Assembly: GCA_039819165.1 (NCBI GenBank)
Contig: JBCBSM010000001.1
Span: 1,116,001-1,180,000 of the forward strand
DNA from: Planctomycetota bacterium
Lineage (GTDB): Bacteria > Planctomycetota > Phycisphaerae > Phycisphaerales > UBA1924
DNA length: 64,000 nucleotides
Direction of reading: 5' to 3'
The notes under the pieces were generated by a model. That model had not been told where the DNA came from, made no database searches, and saw only the letters and a program-made list of their open reading frames with translations. Numbering within the stretch: position 1 is the first letter of the stretch; each line of letters begins with the position of its first letter. The position numbers and the translations under genes were made by a program. Positions 44,164 to 53,765 of this stretch are shown piece by piece.

Positions 44164-45858
44164 CTAATTCCCGCCGACGGCGACGCCGAGCCCGCCGCCC
44201 CAGCCCGACGGATCCAGCCGCACCCGCCCAACCGCATCCACGCCGGGCAGCTGCGGCCGGGGCCAGGACAGCCGGGGCCCGTCGTGCGGCAGCGACTCGA
44301 TGCCCAGCAGCATGGTGCCGTCGTCCTCGAGCCACGCCGGATCGATCGGCAGCGAGAGCGACCACTGCCCATCGCCCCGCACCACGGCGGCCTGCTGCCG
44401 GACCGCACCGAGCGACGCGGTCGTCACGCCCGTGCACCAGACGCTGACGACGCCGCGGGGCGCCCCGGCCGGCCCGAAGGAGATCCGGACGCGGTCGAAG
44501 CCGCCGCGCGTTTCGCGGGAGAGCGCGCAGCCCGGGCGATCCACCTGCACGTGCACCACCCAGCCGCTCGCCCCCGCGGGCAGCACGGGCCTCGGATCGC
44601 GATGCACCAGCCCGCCGACCCAGCCGGGATCGCCCGCCCTCGGCGCCCGCGCCCGCTGCGCCCGCAGGCTCGGCCACGTCCAATCGAACCAGAACGGGCC
44701 GACGGCAAACCCCGGCGGCTCGATCGGCGCCGCGCCGGCACCCGCGGCGAGCCGGCGCACCTCGCCGGCGAAGCGGACCCGCCACACGCCCGCCGCGGCA
44801 CCCTCGACCGGCGGGGGGGGCAGCGCCACACGGGCCACCTCGCCCGGCCGCACCATGCCGTGCGCCACCCAGTCGCCGCCCGGCGCCCGAAGCGACAGCA
44901 GCGCCGGAGCCCCGCCCGTATTGGCCACACGCACGGTGCCCGCAACCGGCCCGCCCGCGTCATCATCGATCCACGCGACCCAGGCCTCCGCCGCCGACAG
45001 GTACCGCCGCGCGGCACGCACCACCGACGCGTCGTCCGCGCCGCGGCGCAGGATGTCGTCGAGCAGGTCGTCGATCGCCCCCACGTCCTGGGGCCACGCC
45101 GGCAGCGGGCCGCCCTCGGTTGAGACCACGCCGGTGAGCGCCGCGACGAGCCGGCGAGCGACCGCGGGGTCGGCGCGCCGCAGCCGCGCGTGCGCCGACC
45201 GCCACCGGGAAGCCCACTGCTCGGCCCACGCCGCGGCGAGCGGATCGGCCAGGGGGAGCGACGCCTCGTCGGCGGTCCACGGATCGAGCCGCGCAATCGC
45301 GAGCCGCGCCCGCCACCGCAGCCGCGGATCCAGCAACTCGGGCATCGCGCGCGACGCCAGCAATCGCGCACGGGCCGCATCCGGCCCCGGCCCCCGCACG
45401 GGTACAGCGCTCGCTCTCGCGGCGTCTGACGGCAGCAACCAGCGGATCGGCAGCCGCCGGCCCTCGAACCAGACCGCCTGGCCGAGCGCGTCCCCCGGTA
45501 GTTCAGCGACCAGCATCGGCACGCCTGCGCCCGGCGTCGAGCCGCCCCACCGGTACGCCGGCCCCAGCCAGCCCGACGACGCATCGTCGCGCGTCGCGGC
45601 GATCGTCGCGATGCGGGCGGGGATCTGCCGCCCATCGGCCAGCCGCAGGCTCGCAGTCGATGCGTCTTCGGCGGCCGCCGACGAATCTGGCGTCAGCTCC
45701 AGTTCCGCCACCAGCACTTCGCCTGGCTCGACGGCGAGCATCGGCCGCACCGGCCGGGGTCCGACGCCGGGTGAGGCCTGGCACGCCGCCAGCACCAGCG
45801 GCAGAATCGCGACCAGCCAGGCTTGCCACGGCCCGCCGAACCCGCGATGCTTGGCCAT
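44164..45858 (-). CDS. Large hypothetical lipoprotein
   Basis: A 564-residue exported protein with lipobox LAAC (Cys26) after a hydrophobic core. The mature part mixes beta-rich segments with an Ala/Arg-rich helical middle (about 150-260). No conserved motif is recognised; repeated Trp residues (VWFEGRR, WVHVQVDRPG type) hint at carbohydrate or cell-wall contact, but this is a guess. GGGAGG lies upstream of the ATG. Its start codon overlaps that of the divergent aquaporin gene inside the palindrome CCATGG. Confidence 0.65.
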   Translation of the reverse strand: MAKHRGFGGPWQAWLVAILPLVLAACQASPGVGPRPVRPMLAVEPGEVLVAELELTPDSSAAAEDASTASLRLADGRQIPARIATIAATRDDASSGWLGPAYRWGGSTPGAGVPMLVAELPGDALGQAVWFEGRRLPIRWLLPSDAARASAVPVRGPGPDAARARLLASRAMPELLDPRLRWRARLAIARLDPWTADEASLPLADPLAAAWAEQWASRWRSAHARLRRADPAVARRLVAALTGVVSTEGGPLPAWPQDVGAIDDLLDDILRRGADDASVVRAARRYLSAAEAWVAWIDDDAGGPVAGTVRVANTGGAPALLSLRAPGGDWVAHGMVRPGEVARVALPPPPVEGAAAGVWRVRFAGEVRRLAAGAGAAPIEPPGFAVGPFWFDWTWPSLRAQRARAPRAGDPGWVGGLVHRDPRPVLPAGASGWVVHVQVDRPGCALSRETRGGFDRVRISFGPAGAPRGVVSVWCTGVTTASLGAVRQQAAVVRGDGQWSLSLPIDPAWLEDDGTMLLGIESLPHDGPRLSWPRPQLPGVDAVGRVRLDPSGWGGGLGVAVGGN

Positions 45859-46600
45859 GGCCAATCCCCTCCCGGTCGCCCGGCTCCGACGCGTCGCGCC
45901 GGCCCTGCTCGCCGAGTTCCTGGGCACGTTCGCCCTGTGCTTCTTCGGCTGCGGCTCGGTCGTCGTCGCGTCGATGCCCGAGACCGACGGGTACGCGTAC
46001 GGCAAGCTGCTGACCATCGCTCTCGCCCACGCCCTGGTCCTCGTGGTCTTCGTGACCGCGATGCTGCCGGTCTCGGGTGCGCAGTTCAACCCGGCGGTCT
46101 CGCTCGCGCTCTTCGCGCTCAACAAGCAGAATCTCATAAAGGCCGCCAGCTTCATCGCGACGCAATTGTTCGCCGCCGCCTGCGGCGTGGGCATGCTGGT
46201 GTTGCTCATCGGCGAGGAGCCCGTCCGCGCCGCCACCGCCGGCGCCACCATCGGCACGCGGACCGAGGCCGGCGACGTGCTGGCCGTGCTCGGGCTGGAG
46301 TTCTTCGCCACCTTCGCCCTCATGTACGCCATCCTCATGGTCATCGTCGATGGACGCGGCAAGGGCTGGCACAATCCCATCGTCGGCGGCCTCGTCGTCG
46401 GCGGCATCGTTGCCGTCTGCATCCTCTCCATCGGCCCGCTCACCGGCGCCTCGATGAACCCCGCACGCAGCTTCGGCCCGGCCCTCTACGGGTACTGGGC
46501 CATGCACTGGGCCTACTGGGTCGGCCCCATCACCGGATCGCTTGCCGCCGCCCTCGTGTACGGCGTGCTGGGCAGGGTCGATCCCAACCGCTCAATCTAG
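45857..46600 (+). CDS. Aquaporin / glycerol-channel family (MIP) protein
   Basis: A 247-residue channel with six helices and both NPA boxes: SGAQFNPAVSLALF (about 74-87) and TGASMNPARSFGPAL (about 197-211). The spacing and the FxxGCG start (LGTFALCFFGCGS) suit the MIP family. It carries water or small neutral solutes; the residues after the second NPA (Arg) favour a water channel, but glycerol cannot be excluded. The ATG at 45857 overlaps the start codon of the minus-strand lipoprotein gene. Confidence 0.93.
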   Translation: MANPLPVARLRRVAPALLAEFLGTFALCFFGCGSVVVASMPETDGYAYGKLLTIALAHALVLVVFVTAMLPVSGAQFNPAVSLALFALNKQNLIKAASFIATQLFAAACGVGMLVLLIGEEPVRAATAGATIGTRTEAGDVLAVLGLEFFATFALMYAILMVIVDGRGKGWHNPIVGGLVVGGIVAVCILSIGPLTGASMNPARSFGPALYGYWAMHWAYWVGPITGSLAAALVYGVLGRVDPNRSI

Positions 46601-46610
46601 CCGCCCAATC

Positions 46611-46616
46611 TACAAT
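46611..46616 (+). promoter_or_regulatory. Candidate -10 element TACAAT, exact leaderless spacing
   Basis: Six bases separate TACAAT from the ATG at 46623, so the mRNA would start at the A of the start codon. No -35 is evident. Confidence 0.5.
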
Positions 46617-46622
46617 CGCGGC

Positions 46623-47816
46623 ATGAACCGACACGCCATCCGACCCGTCGCCCTCGCCGTCCTGGCCTCCGTCGCCACCGCCTGCGCCCAGCAGCCCATC
46701 GAGGGCCCGGTGCCGATCACCGGCGAGACCCCAAACGCCACGGGCTACGCCATCGAGGTCGTGCTCGACGGCCTCGACCACCCATGGGCCATCGCCTGGC
46801 TGCCCGACGGCCGCCAGATCATCACCGAACGCCCCGGCAACGTGCTGCTCGTGGACGGCTCGGACATCGAGTACGTCGAGGGCGCGCCCCCCGCCGCCCC
46901 GCTGGGCCAGGGCGGCCTGATGGACGTCGCGCTGCACCCCAACTTCGCGACCAACAACGTCGTCTACTTCACCTACGCCAGCGGCACGGCCCGGGCCAAC
47001 CGCACGATCATGGCTCGCGGCACGCTCGCGCTCGACGCCGACGGCGGCCCGCGGATCGACGGCCTCGAGGAGATCTTCCGCGTCGCCCACGACAAGCGCG
47101 GCGGCCAGCACTTCGGCAGCCGAATCCTCTGGCTGCCCGATGGCACCATGCTCGTCTCCATCGGCGACGGCGGCAACCCGCCCGTGCGGCTCGGCGACGA
47201 CTGGATCCGCAACACCGCCCAGTCCCTCGACCACCACTTCGGCAAGACCCTCCGCCTCAACGATGACGGCACGCCGGCCGATGGCAACCCCTTTGCGGTC
47301 GGCGACGGCGCCACGGGCATCGCCGCCACCGTCTACACCTACGGCCACCGCAACATCCAGGGCATGGCCCGCAACCCCGAGACCGGCACCATCTGGGCCA
47401 CCGAGCACGGCGCCCGCGGCGGCGACGAGCTCAACCGCATCACGCCGGGCTCCAACTACGGCTGGCCGCTCGCGACCTACTCCCGCGAGTACCGCGGCCC
47501 CCGCATCAGCGACACCACCACCCTCGAGGGCGGCGTCCAGCCCGATGTCGTCTGGACGCCCTGCATCGCTCCCAGCGGCCTGGCGTTCTACACGGGCGAC
47601 CAATTCGAGGACTGGCAAGGCGACCTCTTCGCCGGCGGGCTCATCCTCGAGCAGATCCGCCGAGTCGACCTCGACGGCGACGACGTCGTCAAGATCGAGA
47701 CCATCCCCATCGGCAAGCGCGTCCGCGACGTCCGCCAGGGACCCGACGGCTTCCTCTACGTCCTCACCGATGAGCAGCAAGGCCAGCTGCTGCGGCTGGT
47801 GCCGTCGGAGGAGTAA
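46623..47816 (+). CDS. PQQ-dependent aldose sugar dehydrogenase (YliI/GSDH-like)
   Basis: A 397-residue exported protein; the signal ends in a lipobox-like ATAC. The six-bladed GSDH propeller shows DHPWAIAWLPDGRQIITERPG (about 44-64), GLMDVALHPNF, GGQHFGSRILW, GHRNIQGMARNPETG, TEHGARGGDELN and a final GFLYVLTDE. His and Arg residues of the PQQ site are in the HRNIQG and EHG segments. The family oxidises aldoses with pyrroloquinoline quinone in the periplasm. PQQ synthesis genes are not in the window. TACAAT 6 bases upstream. Confidence 0.92.
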   Translation: MNRHAIRPVALAVLASVATACAQQPIEGPVPITGETPNATGYAIEVVLDGLDHPWAIAWLPDGRQIITERPGNVLLVDGSDIEYVEGAPPAAPLGQGGLMDVALHPNFATNNVVYFTYASGTARANRTIMARGTLALDADGGPRIDGLEEIFRVAHDKRGGQHFGSRILWLPDGTMLVSIGDGGNPPVRLGDDWIRNTAQSLDHHFGKTLRLNDDGTPADGNPFAVGDGATGIAATVYTYGHRNIQGMARNPETGTIWATEHGARGGDELNRITPGSNYGWPLATYSREYRGPRISDTTTLEGGVQPDVVWTPCIAPSGLAFYTGDQFEDWQGDLFAGGLILEQIRRVDLDGDDVVKIETIPIGKRVRDVRQGPDGFLYVLTDEQQGQLLRLVPSEE

Positions 47817-47818
47817 GG

Positions 47819-48571
47819 GTGCGCCTTGCCGGTCCGCGAGCGCGATGGTTCGGCTCTCCGGCCCTGGTGGCTGCGCTGGCAGCCTTGCTCGTCGTCGACT
47901 TCCTCACGATCCCGGTCAATGGCAAGTCGCGATCGCACGTCAAGTCGGTCGTCCTCGGTGCAACACACGAGGATGCCGCAACGAGTACTCGCTTTCGAAA
48001 TGCGCTTGCGGGGCACTTCGAGCGCCGGGATGGCGATCTTGGCTTCTACTGGATGCCGCCCTTTCCCCACAACGCCGTGTTCGCTGACACTGAGTTCTAT
48101 CAAACGCAAGCTTACGTCGATGGGCCAAGGACGACCGGGCTGTACCATCCGACCAGATACAACTGCGAGCTGTCATTTCGCAATCCGTTCGCGGACGAGA
48201 AAGATCCACCGACCAACGAAATGGAGATGGCCTTGCTCGCCGCTTCAAGGAATGCGCCAGAGTGGGCTAATTGGAGCCGCCGCGATCTCGATCTACACCT
48301 ACTCATAGAGATGCTCGAGTCGGGCGAGTACTCAAGAGAACACGCTCTTCCAGCTGGCTACATACGAAGCCTGCTCGCCGCACTCACACTCACACTCTTG
48401 GTGTACTGCACGATTCGAGGCCGTCCCGATCTGTGGGTGGCCCGCTGGCTCGATGCGTTCCGCACGCGACGACTCCCCCCCAACCACTGCCCCACCTGCC
48501 ACTACGACGCCACCGGCCTTTCCCGCTGCCCGGAATGCGGCTCGGACGTCGCACCTACAACCCCCGTGTGA
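47819..48571 (+). CDS. Membrane protein with C-terminal zinc ribbon, lower GC
   Basis: A 250-residue protein with an N-terminal hydrophobic helix (about 13-33), an extracytoplasmic part of about 150 residues, a second helix (about 184-200) and a C-terminal ribbon CPTCHYDATGLSRCPECG (about 224-241). The outer part has no recognisable domain. Much of the gene is less GC-rich than its surroundings, so it may be a later insertion between the sugar dehydrogenase and pseudopilin genes. It starts two bases after the previous stop and overlaps the next start by GTGA. Confidence 0.7.
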   Translation: MRLAGPRARWFGSPALVAALAALLVVDFLTIPVNGKSRSHVKSVVLGATHEDAATSTRFRNALAGHFERRDGDLGFYWMPPFPHNAVFADTEFYQTQAYVDGPRTTGLYHPTRYNCELSFRNPFADEKDPPTNEMEMALLAASRNAPEWANWSRRDLDLHLLIEMLESGEYSREHALPAGYIRSLLAALTLTLLVYCTIRGRPDLWVARWLDAFRTRRLPPNHCPTCHYDATGLSRCPECGSDVAPTTPV

Positions 48572-49242
48572 GAGCCGCCTTCACCCTCATCGAGCTGCTG
48601 GTCGTCGTGGCGATCATCGCGCTGCTGCTGGGCATCCTGCTGCCCGTGCTCGCCGGCGCCCGAGAGGCCGGCCGCACCACGCTCTGCCTGAGCAACCTCC
48701 GCCAGAGCTACCTCATCTGTGCGCAGTACGCCGACGCCTACGGCGGCCGCGGCCCCGCCATCGGCCAGCCCTACGGCAGCACGCCCAACTGGGCCCTGGT
48801 CGTCCAGTTCGAGGCCAACGGCGGGCAGGGGACCAATCCCGGCGAGATCTACAACGAGGAGAGCGTCCTCGTCTGCCCCGCCTGCCAGGCGCAGACCGCC
48901 GAACGCATGACCCGCACCTACGCGATGAACGCGACCGGGCACGCGGGCGCCCCCGGCGACCGCGACGACTACGACGCCGGCGTCACCTCGATCAACTTCG
49001 ACCTCGTCGCCGAACCGTCGACCACGCCACTCATCGTGGACGCCGCGCAGCTCGAGCCCGCCCCCGGGCTGCCGCCGCCGACTCGGACCGCCAGCGTCCT
49101 CGACTTCCGCAACCAGGCGCACGTCGAGCAGCGGCTGGGCTTCTGGCACGCCGACGGCCGCGCCTTCCACGCCGTCCGATTCGACGGCTCGGCGCGCCCA
49201 GCCACCGAGGTCGATCCCCGCTGGCTCGAGCCGCTGCCCTAG
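48568..49242 (+). CDS. Type II secretion pseudopilin / prepilin-type protein
   Basis: A 224-residue protein with a very short leader and the prepilin motif AFTLIELLVVVAIIALLLGILLPVL in residues 5-29 (shown here by its start AFTLIELL and the hydrophobic helix). A polar leader (VRA) is cut by prepilin peptidase before AF or F. The C-terminal part, with FWHADGRAFHAVRFDG, is the DUF1559-like or H-X9-DG type common in planctomycete pseudopilins. It could be assembled by the GspD/E machinery encoded at 19-24 kb. Its GTG overlaps the previous stop. Confidence 0.85.
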   Translation: MRAAFTLIELLVVVAIIALLLGILLPVLAGAREAGRTTLCLSNLRQSYLICAQYADAYGGRGPAIGQPYGSTPNWALVVQFEANGGQGTNPGEIYNEESVLVCPACQAQTAERMTRTYAMNATGHAGAPGDRDDYDAGVTSINFDLVAEPSTTPLIVDAAQLEPAPGLPPPTRTASVLDFRNQAHVEQRLGFWHADGRAFHAVRFDGSARPATEVDPRWLEPLP

Positions 49243-49265
49243 CCGACGTCCACCTCTCGGATCGC

Positions 49266-50966
49266 TCAGCCGCAGCCCGACTCGAACGCGTTGAAGAACG
49301 CCAGGAAGTCGTACAGCGTCAGCGATCCGTCGGTGTCGATGTCCGCCCGTGCGTCGCCGCCGTCGAAGGCCGCCTGGAACTCCAAGAAATCGAACGCGTC
49401 CAGCGCACCATCGCCGTTGAAGTCCGCCGCGCAGAGGCCGGCGAGCAGGGCGTCGATCGCCGCCGCCATGTCGGGCAGCGGGCCGATGTGCCCGCCCGCG
49501 CCCTGCGGCACGCCGGTCGAGACGAGCAGGTCCCGCATCTCTTCGGGCGAGAGCAGCGCGCCCCGGGCCTTGGCGATGCCCTGGAGCGACGCCGCCGCCG
49601 ACGCCACGATGGGCGAGGCCGAGCTCGTGCCGCCGAAGAAGCCGGTGTAGCCCTGGTCGGGATCGCCGCCCGGGCGGGCGAAGTCGCCGTAGCCGGTCGT
49701 GAACACGTTGCTGCCCCAGCCCTGCACGTTCACGCGGCTGCCGAAGGTGCTGAAGAAGAGCGCGTCGTGCCGGCGGTCCGGGCTGCCGGCGCCGACGATG
49801 ATCGCCCCACTGTCGCCGCGGTCGCGGTACCCGGCGTACGCGGGCGAATCCAGGTCCTGGGCGCCGTTGCCCGCCGCCGCCACCATGATCACGCCCCGGT
49901 CGGCACCCACGCGGGTCACGACCCAGACGGTCGGGTCGAGTTCGGCGGGCGCAAAGTCGCCGCCGGGGCCGACGGTCTGCATCTCGAGCAGCACGACGTC
50001 GCCGGCGTCCACCGCGCCGATGGCGCTCGAGATCGCGCCGATCCGGCGGCTGCCGCCCTCGATGGTCCACTCGGGAAAGAACAACGCCTGGGCGTCGGGC
50101 ACCAGCCCCGTGACGCCGTATCCGTTGTCGCCGCCGGTGATCTGCCCGAGCACCGCGGTGCCGTGCTCCTCCCAGCCCAGCACGAAGATCTCCGGGTCCG
50201 GCGTGTGCCCCGGCTCGGGAATCACGCCGCAGAGGTCCTCGTGACCCTCGCGGAACCAGTACTCGCAATCCGCGACGCGCACGCCCTCGCCCCGGCCGCC
50301 CGGGTGCGCCCACGCCGACACCATGTCGATCCCCGGATCGGCCTCGTGGTATCCCTGGAAGCCGCGGAAGTCCGGAGTCAGCGGCATGAGATCCGAGCAG
50401 CCGTCGCCCGAACCCGGCGAACCGCCGGCCGCGAAGCCAGCACCCGCAACCGGCCCCAACGCTGCCGTCCCCGGCGGCGGCATGCCCAGACGCTCGTAGT
50501 ACACGTACTCGACGAGCGGAGAGGCCTGCAGCGTCCGGGCCACATCCGCAATGGCCGCGTCGTCGACTTCGACCACCATGATTCCCGCCAGATCGGGCTG
50601 GGCTCGGCCGCTGCGATCCGCCGCCTCTGTTTCCAGCCTTGCCAACTCGGCAATGGGTAGATCAATCAGCGGTTCGAAGCGAATGACGGCATCGCCGGCG
50701 CCCGCCGCGACACCAAGGGCCGCGCGGAAGCCTCCAAGGTTCGCGCCTGCGAGGCTCGCGAGCGCGCCGCCCCGGGACCGCATAAGTACGCCATCACGGA
50801 ATTTCACGGTGAGTCGGTGGGGCTCCGCCGGTCGATCTGCGGCGAGCGACACGCGGATCGGCTCGCGCGGCTGGAGCGCCGCCTGTCCGAGAACCTGCCC
50901 GGCGGATCCGCCCAGGCCCACGCCCAATGCGAGCGCGCACGCACAACGCCAATCGATCGCCACCAT
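49266..50966 (-). CDS. Secreted subtilisin-like serine protease with dockerin-like C-terminus
   Basis: A 566-residue protein: signal peptide (about 1-28), an N-terminal propeptide-like part (about 50-165) and an S8 catalytic domain with Asp233 (VRVADCEYW), His268 (EEHGTAVLG), oxyanion Asn367 (AAAGNG) and Ser448 (GGTSSASP). Two calcium-loop repeats of the dockerin type end the protein (DFNGDGALDAFDFLEF and DIDTDGSLTLYDFLAF), followed by a final GCG. A like C-terminus is found at 56387-57640. The repeats may anchor the protein outside the cell. AGGAGG precedes the ATG. Confidence 0.88.
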   Translation of the reverse strand: MVAIDWRCACALALGVGLGGSAGQVLGQAALQPREPIRVSLAADRPAEPHRLTVKFRDGVLMRSRGGALASLAGANLGGFRAALGVAAGAGDAVIRFEPLIDLPIAELARLETEAADRSGRAQPDLAGIMVVEVDDAAIADVARTLQASPLVEYVYYERLGMPPPGTAALGPVAGAGFAAGGSPGSGDGCSDLMPLTPDFRGFQGYHEADPGIDMVSAWAHPGGRGEGVRVADCEYWFREGHEDLCGVIPEPGHTPDPEIFVLGWEEHGTAVLGQITGGDNGYGVTGLVPDAQALFFPEWTIEGGSRRIGAISSAIGAVDAGDVVLLEMQTVGPGGDFAPAELDPTVWVVTRVGADRGVIMVAAAGNGAQDLDSPAYAGYRDRGDSGAIIVGAGSPDRRHDALFFSTFGSRVNVQGWGSNVFTTGYGDFARPGGDPDQGYTGFFGGTSSASPIVASAAASLQGIAKARGALLSPEEMRDLLVSTGVPQGAGGHIGPLPDMAAAIDALLAGLCAADFNGDGALDAFDFLEFQAAFDGGDARADIDTDGSLTLYDFLAFFNAFESGCG

Positions 50967-51122
50967 GTTGCCTCCTCGAGCCCCGCGGCCACCAGAACGG
51001 CCGCCGCGCACTCTGCCCACGGTGTGTATGCGCCTGCTGGGTCAGACGGTTACGTGGCGGCTACGAGTTCGGCCGTGCCGCTACCATCCGGGCTCACCTC
51101 TCGCCGAGCAGGATGCCCCTTG

Positions 51123-52790
51123 ATGCCGACGGATCGACCACGCCGAGCAAGCCACGCCGGCCGCCTCGCCCGCCTGAGCGCGGCCCTGGATTGGCGCAAC
51201 GCCGTCGGCATCGTCGACATCCTCCGCCAGCCCGCCGACGACGCCCGGGGCCTGGACGAGCAGGGCCGCCTCCGCTCGGGCCGGCTCAAGGGCCTCTCGA
51301 TGGCCGCCGCCATCTGGGTGCTCAGCTGGCCCATCTTGGTCGAGAGCGCCCTCAACGCCCTGGTCGGCCTGACCGATACGCTGCTGACCAGCGAGATGGA
51401 CAGCGTCGAGGGCGCCGCCAGCGCGGTGCAGGCCGTCGACGCCATCAGCGCCGCCAGCTTCATCATGTGGTTCATCGGGCTGGCGATCATGGCGCTGGGC
51501 ACCGGCGCCACCGCCATCATCAGCCGCAGCATCGGCAAGGGCCGCACCGGCGTCGCCAATGCCGCCCTGGGCCAGTGCCTGCTGCTGTGCGTCATCATCG
51601 GGGCGCTCGTCGGCGGCATCGTGGCGCTGTCCACCCTCTTCCTGCCCGACCTCATGGGCCTCGAGGGCGAGGGGGCCGAGGCCTTCCGCGCCTACATGTT
51701 GATCATCGCCGCCTTCGTGCCCACCGCCGGCATCCTCTTCGGCGGCATCGCCTGCGCACGCGGCGCGGGCGACTCGGTCCGCCCCCTGTGGGCCATGATC
51801 GCCCGCAACATCGTCAACATCATCGCGAGCTGGGCCCTCAGCGGCGTCGACATCTCCATCGCCGCGACGGCCACCGACGGCGAGATCATGCGGACGGTGC
51901 TGCTCGAGAACCCCTTCGGCTTCGACATGGGCATCGTCGGCATCGCGCTCGGCACCGTGCTGGGCGACTGCGTTGGCGCCGCGATCATCCTGTGGATGGC
52001 CTTCAGCGGCACCTGGGGCATCCGCCTCAAGCTCCGCCGCCTCCGCCCCCACTGGCACACCGCGAGGCGGCTGATCCGCCTGGGCCTGCCCAACTACGCC
52101 GAGACCATGGGCATGTGGGCCGGCAACTTCATGGTCGTCTTCATGGTGGGCCACATCGCGATCCGTGACGCCGCGGGCGAGGTCCTCAGCAACGCCGGCA
52201 CGCTCGGTTCGCACATGTGGGCCATCCGCATCGAGGCGCTCAGCTTCCTGCCGGGCTTCTCGATGGGCATCGCCGCCGCCACCCTCGCCGGCCAGTACCT
52301 GGGTGCGGGCAGCCCGCGGCACGCGATCCGCGCGGTCATCATCTGCGCCGCGATCGCCTCGACCATCATGGGCCTCATCGGTGTGGCGCTCATCCTCTTC
52401 CCCCACGAGATCACCCGGGCCCTCACGCCCGTGCCCGAGCATCTCCGGCAAGTCCCGCCGCTGCTCTACGTCTGCGGCTTCATCCAGGTGCCCTTCGCGC
52501 TGGCCATCGTCTTCCGCCAAGCACTCCGCGGCGTCGGCGACGTTCGAGTGGTCATGGGCCTGACCTGGTTCACCACCTACGGCGTCCGGCTGCCGGCGGC
52601 CTACCTCGTCTCGGGCGTCCGCATCCCGCTGCCCGACGGCACCGAGCTGCCCAACCCCCTTGGCGAGCTCATGGGCTGGGACCCGAGCCTCACACGCATG
52701 TGGATCGCCATGTGCGGCGAGCTGATCATCCGCGGCATCGTCTTCACCGTCCGCTTCGGCCAGGGCACCTGGACCAAGCTCGAGGTCTAG
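51123..52790 (+). CDS. MATE-family multidrug/toxin efflux transporter
   Basis: A 555-residue protein with an N-terminal cytoplasmic extension of about 60 residues and twelve helices in two MatE halves (about 63-300 and 310-545). Typical segments are LSWPILVESALNALVGLTDTLL, FGMGIVGIALGTVLGD-like turns, and RLGLPNYAETMGMWAGNF at the start of the second half. The family exports cationic drugs by sodium or proton antiport. The extra N-terminal arginine-rich part is unusual in length. The substrate is not deducible. Confidence 0.92.
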   Translation: MPTDRPRRASHAGRLARLSAALDWRNAVGIVDILRQPADDARGLDEQGRLRSGRLKGLSMAAAIWVLSWPILVESALNALVGLTDTLLTSEMDSVEGAASAVQAVDAISAASFIMWFIGLAIMALGTGATAIISRSIGKGRTGVANAALGQCLLLCVIIGALVGGIVALSTLFLPDLMGLEGEGAEAFRAYMLIIAAFVPTAGILFGGIACARGAGDSVRPLWAMIARNIVNIIASWALSGVDISIAATATDGEIMRTVLLENPFGFDMGIVGIALGTVLGDCVGAAIILWMAFSGTWGIRLKLRRLRPHWHTARRLIRLGLPNYAETMGMWAGNFMVVFMVGHIAIRDAAGEVLSNAGTLGSHMWAIRIEALSFLPGFSMGIAAATLAGQYLGAGSPRHAIRAVIICAAIASTIMGLIGVALILFPHEITRALTPVPEHLRQVPPLLYVCGFIQVPFALAIVFRQALRGVGDVRVVMGLTWFTTYGVRLPAAYLVSGVRIPLPDGTELPNPLGELMGWDPSLTRMWIAMCGELIIRGIVFTVRFGQGTWTKLEV

Positions 52791-52944
52791 CGGCCGCGAC
52801 GCCCGGCCCGGACGCACACGACCCGCGTTGCATTAGGAACGCCCCTAATGGACGCGCTGCCGATCAGCCGCCGCGCTTCCATCCTCTGCTCGTCCGCGTG
52901 GCCGGACGTTCGCACCGAGTCGATCGCACCCAAGGAGACGATCC

Positions 52945-53664
52945 ATGCTTACCAAGACCTGGACCGCCGCCCTCGCCCTGCCCCTCGTCGCGCTCGCGGG
53001 CCTGCCGATGGCAAGCTGCACCACTTCCGGAGAGCTCGACGAGGTCATGACCGCCGACCGGCAGGCCGAGTTGACCCCCGACGAGGTGCTCACCGAGCTC
53101 AAGGAGGGCAACGAGCGGTTCCTCCGCGGCGACGGCCACACCTACGACTGGCTGGGCCAGGCCGAGGCCACCTCCACCGGCCAGTTCCCCAAGGCCATCG
53201 TGCTGGGCTGCCTCGACAGCCGCGTGCCGCCCGAGGTCGTCTTCGACAAGGGCATCGGCGACATCTTCGTCGGCCGCGTCGCCGGCAACTTCGAGAACCA
53301 GGACATGCTCGGCAGCTTCGAGTTCGGCACCAAGGTCGCCGGCGCCAAGCTCATCGTCGTGCTGGGCCACACCGGCTGCGGCGCCGTCAAGGGCACCATC
53401 GACCAAGCCGAGCTGGGCAACCTCACCGCGACGCTGGCCAACATCGAGCCCGCCGTCCGCGAGTCGGTCCGCACGGGCGAGCAGCGCAGCTCCGCCAACG
53501 CACCCCTCGTCGACCGCGTGATCGAGGCCAACGTCCGCCGCACCGTCGCCGACATCCAGCGCGACAGCGACGTCATCGCCGGCCTGGTCCGCGACGGCGA
53601 CCTCAAGGTCGTCGGCGCCGTCTACGACATCCGCACCGGCCGCGTCCGATGGCTCGACAGCTAG
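52945..53664 (+). CDS. Beta-class carbonic anhydrase, periplasmic lipoprotein form
   Basis: A 239-residue protein. Signal peptide with lipobox MASC (Cys25). The catalytic core has Cys89-Asp91-Arg93 (VLGCLDSRVPP), His142 and Cys145 (LGHTGCGAV), the full zinc set plus the Asp-Arg dyad. The enzyme interconverts CO2 and bicarbonate, here outside the cytoplasm. AGGAG lies 7 bases before the ATG. A hairpin follows the stop. Confidence 0.93.
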   Translation: MLTKTWTAALALPLVALAGLPMASCTTSGELDEVMTADRQAELTPDEVLTELKEGNERFLRGDGHTYDWLGQAEATSTGQFPKAIVLGCLDSRVPPEVVFDKGIGDIFVGRVAGNFENQDMLGSFEFGTKVAGAKLIVVLGHTGCGAVKGTIDQAELGNLTATLANIEPAVRESVRTGEQRSSANAPLVDRVIEANVRRTVADIQRDSDVIAGLVRDGDLKVVGAVYDIRTGRVRWLDS

Positions 53665-53681
53665 GGCCGACTGCATCCGAG

Positions 53682-53701
53682 CCGCGTGCGCAGGCACGCG
53701 G
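53682..53701 (+). terminator. Possible hairpin terminator after carbonic anhydrase gene
   Basis: An 8-bp perfect stem (53682-53689 with 53694-53701) and 4-base loop begins 18 bases after the stop. There is no T tract, so it is a weak terminator candidate. Confidence 0.35.
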
Positions 53702-53765
53702 GCCCATTCCAAGCTAGCTAGTTCGCCCGGCCTCGCGCACCAGCACGAGTCCGGGCGTTCTGGTG

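Noticed and set aside
53665-53765. Possible tRNA after the carbonic anhydrase gene because of a GTTCGCCC stretch
   Set aside because: The flanking bases do not form a cloverleaf.
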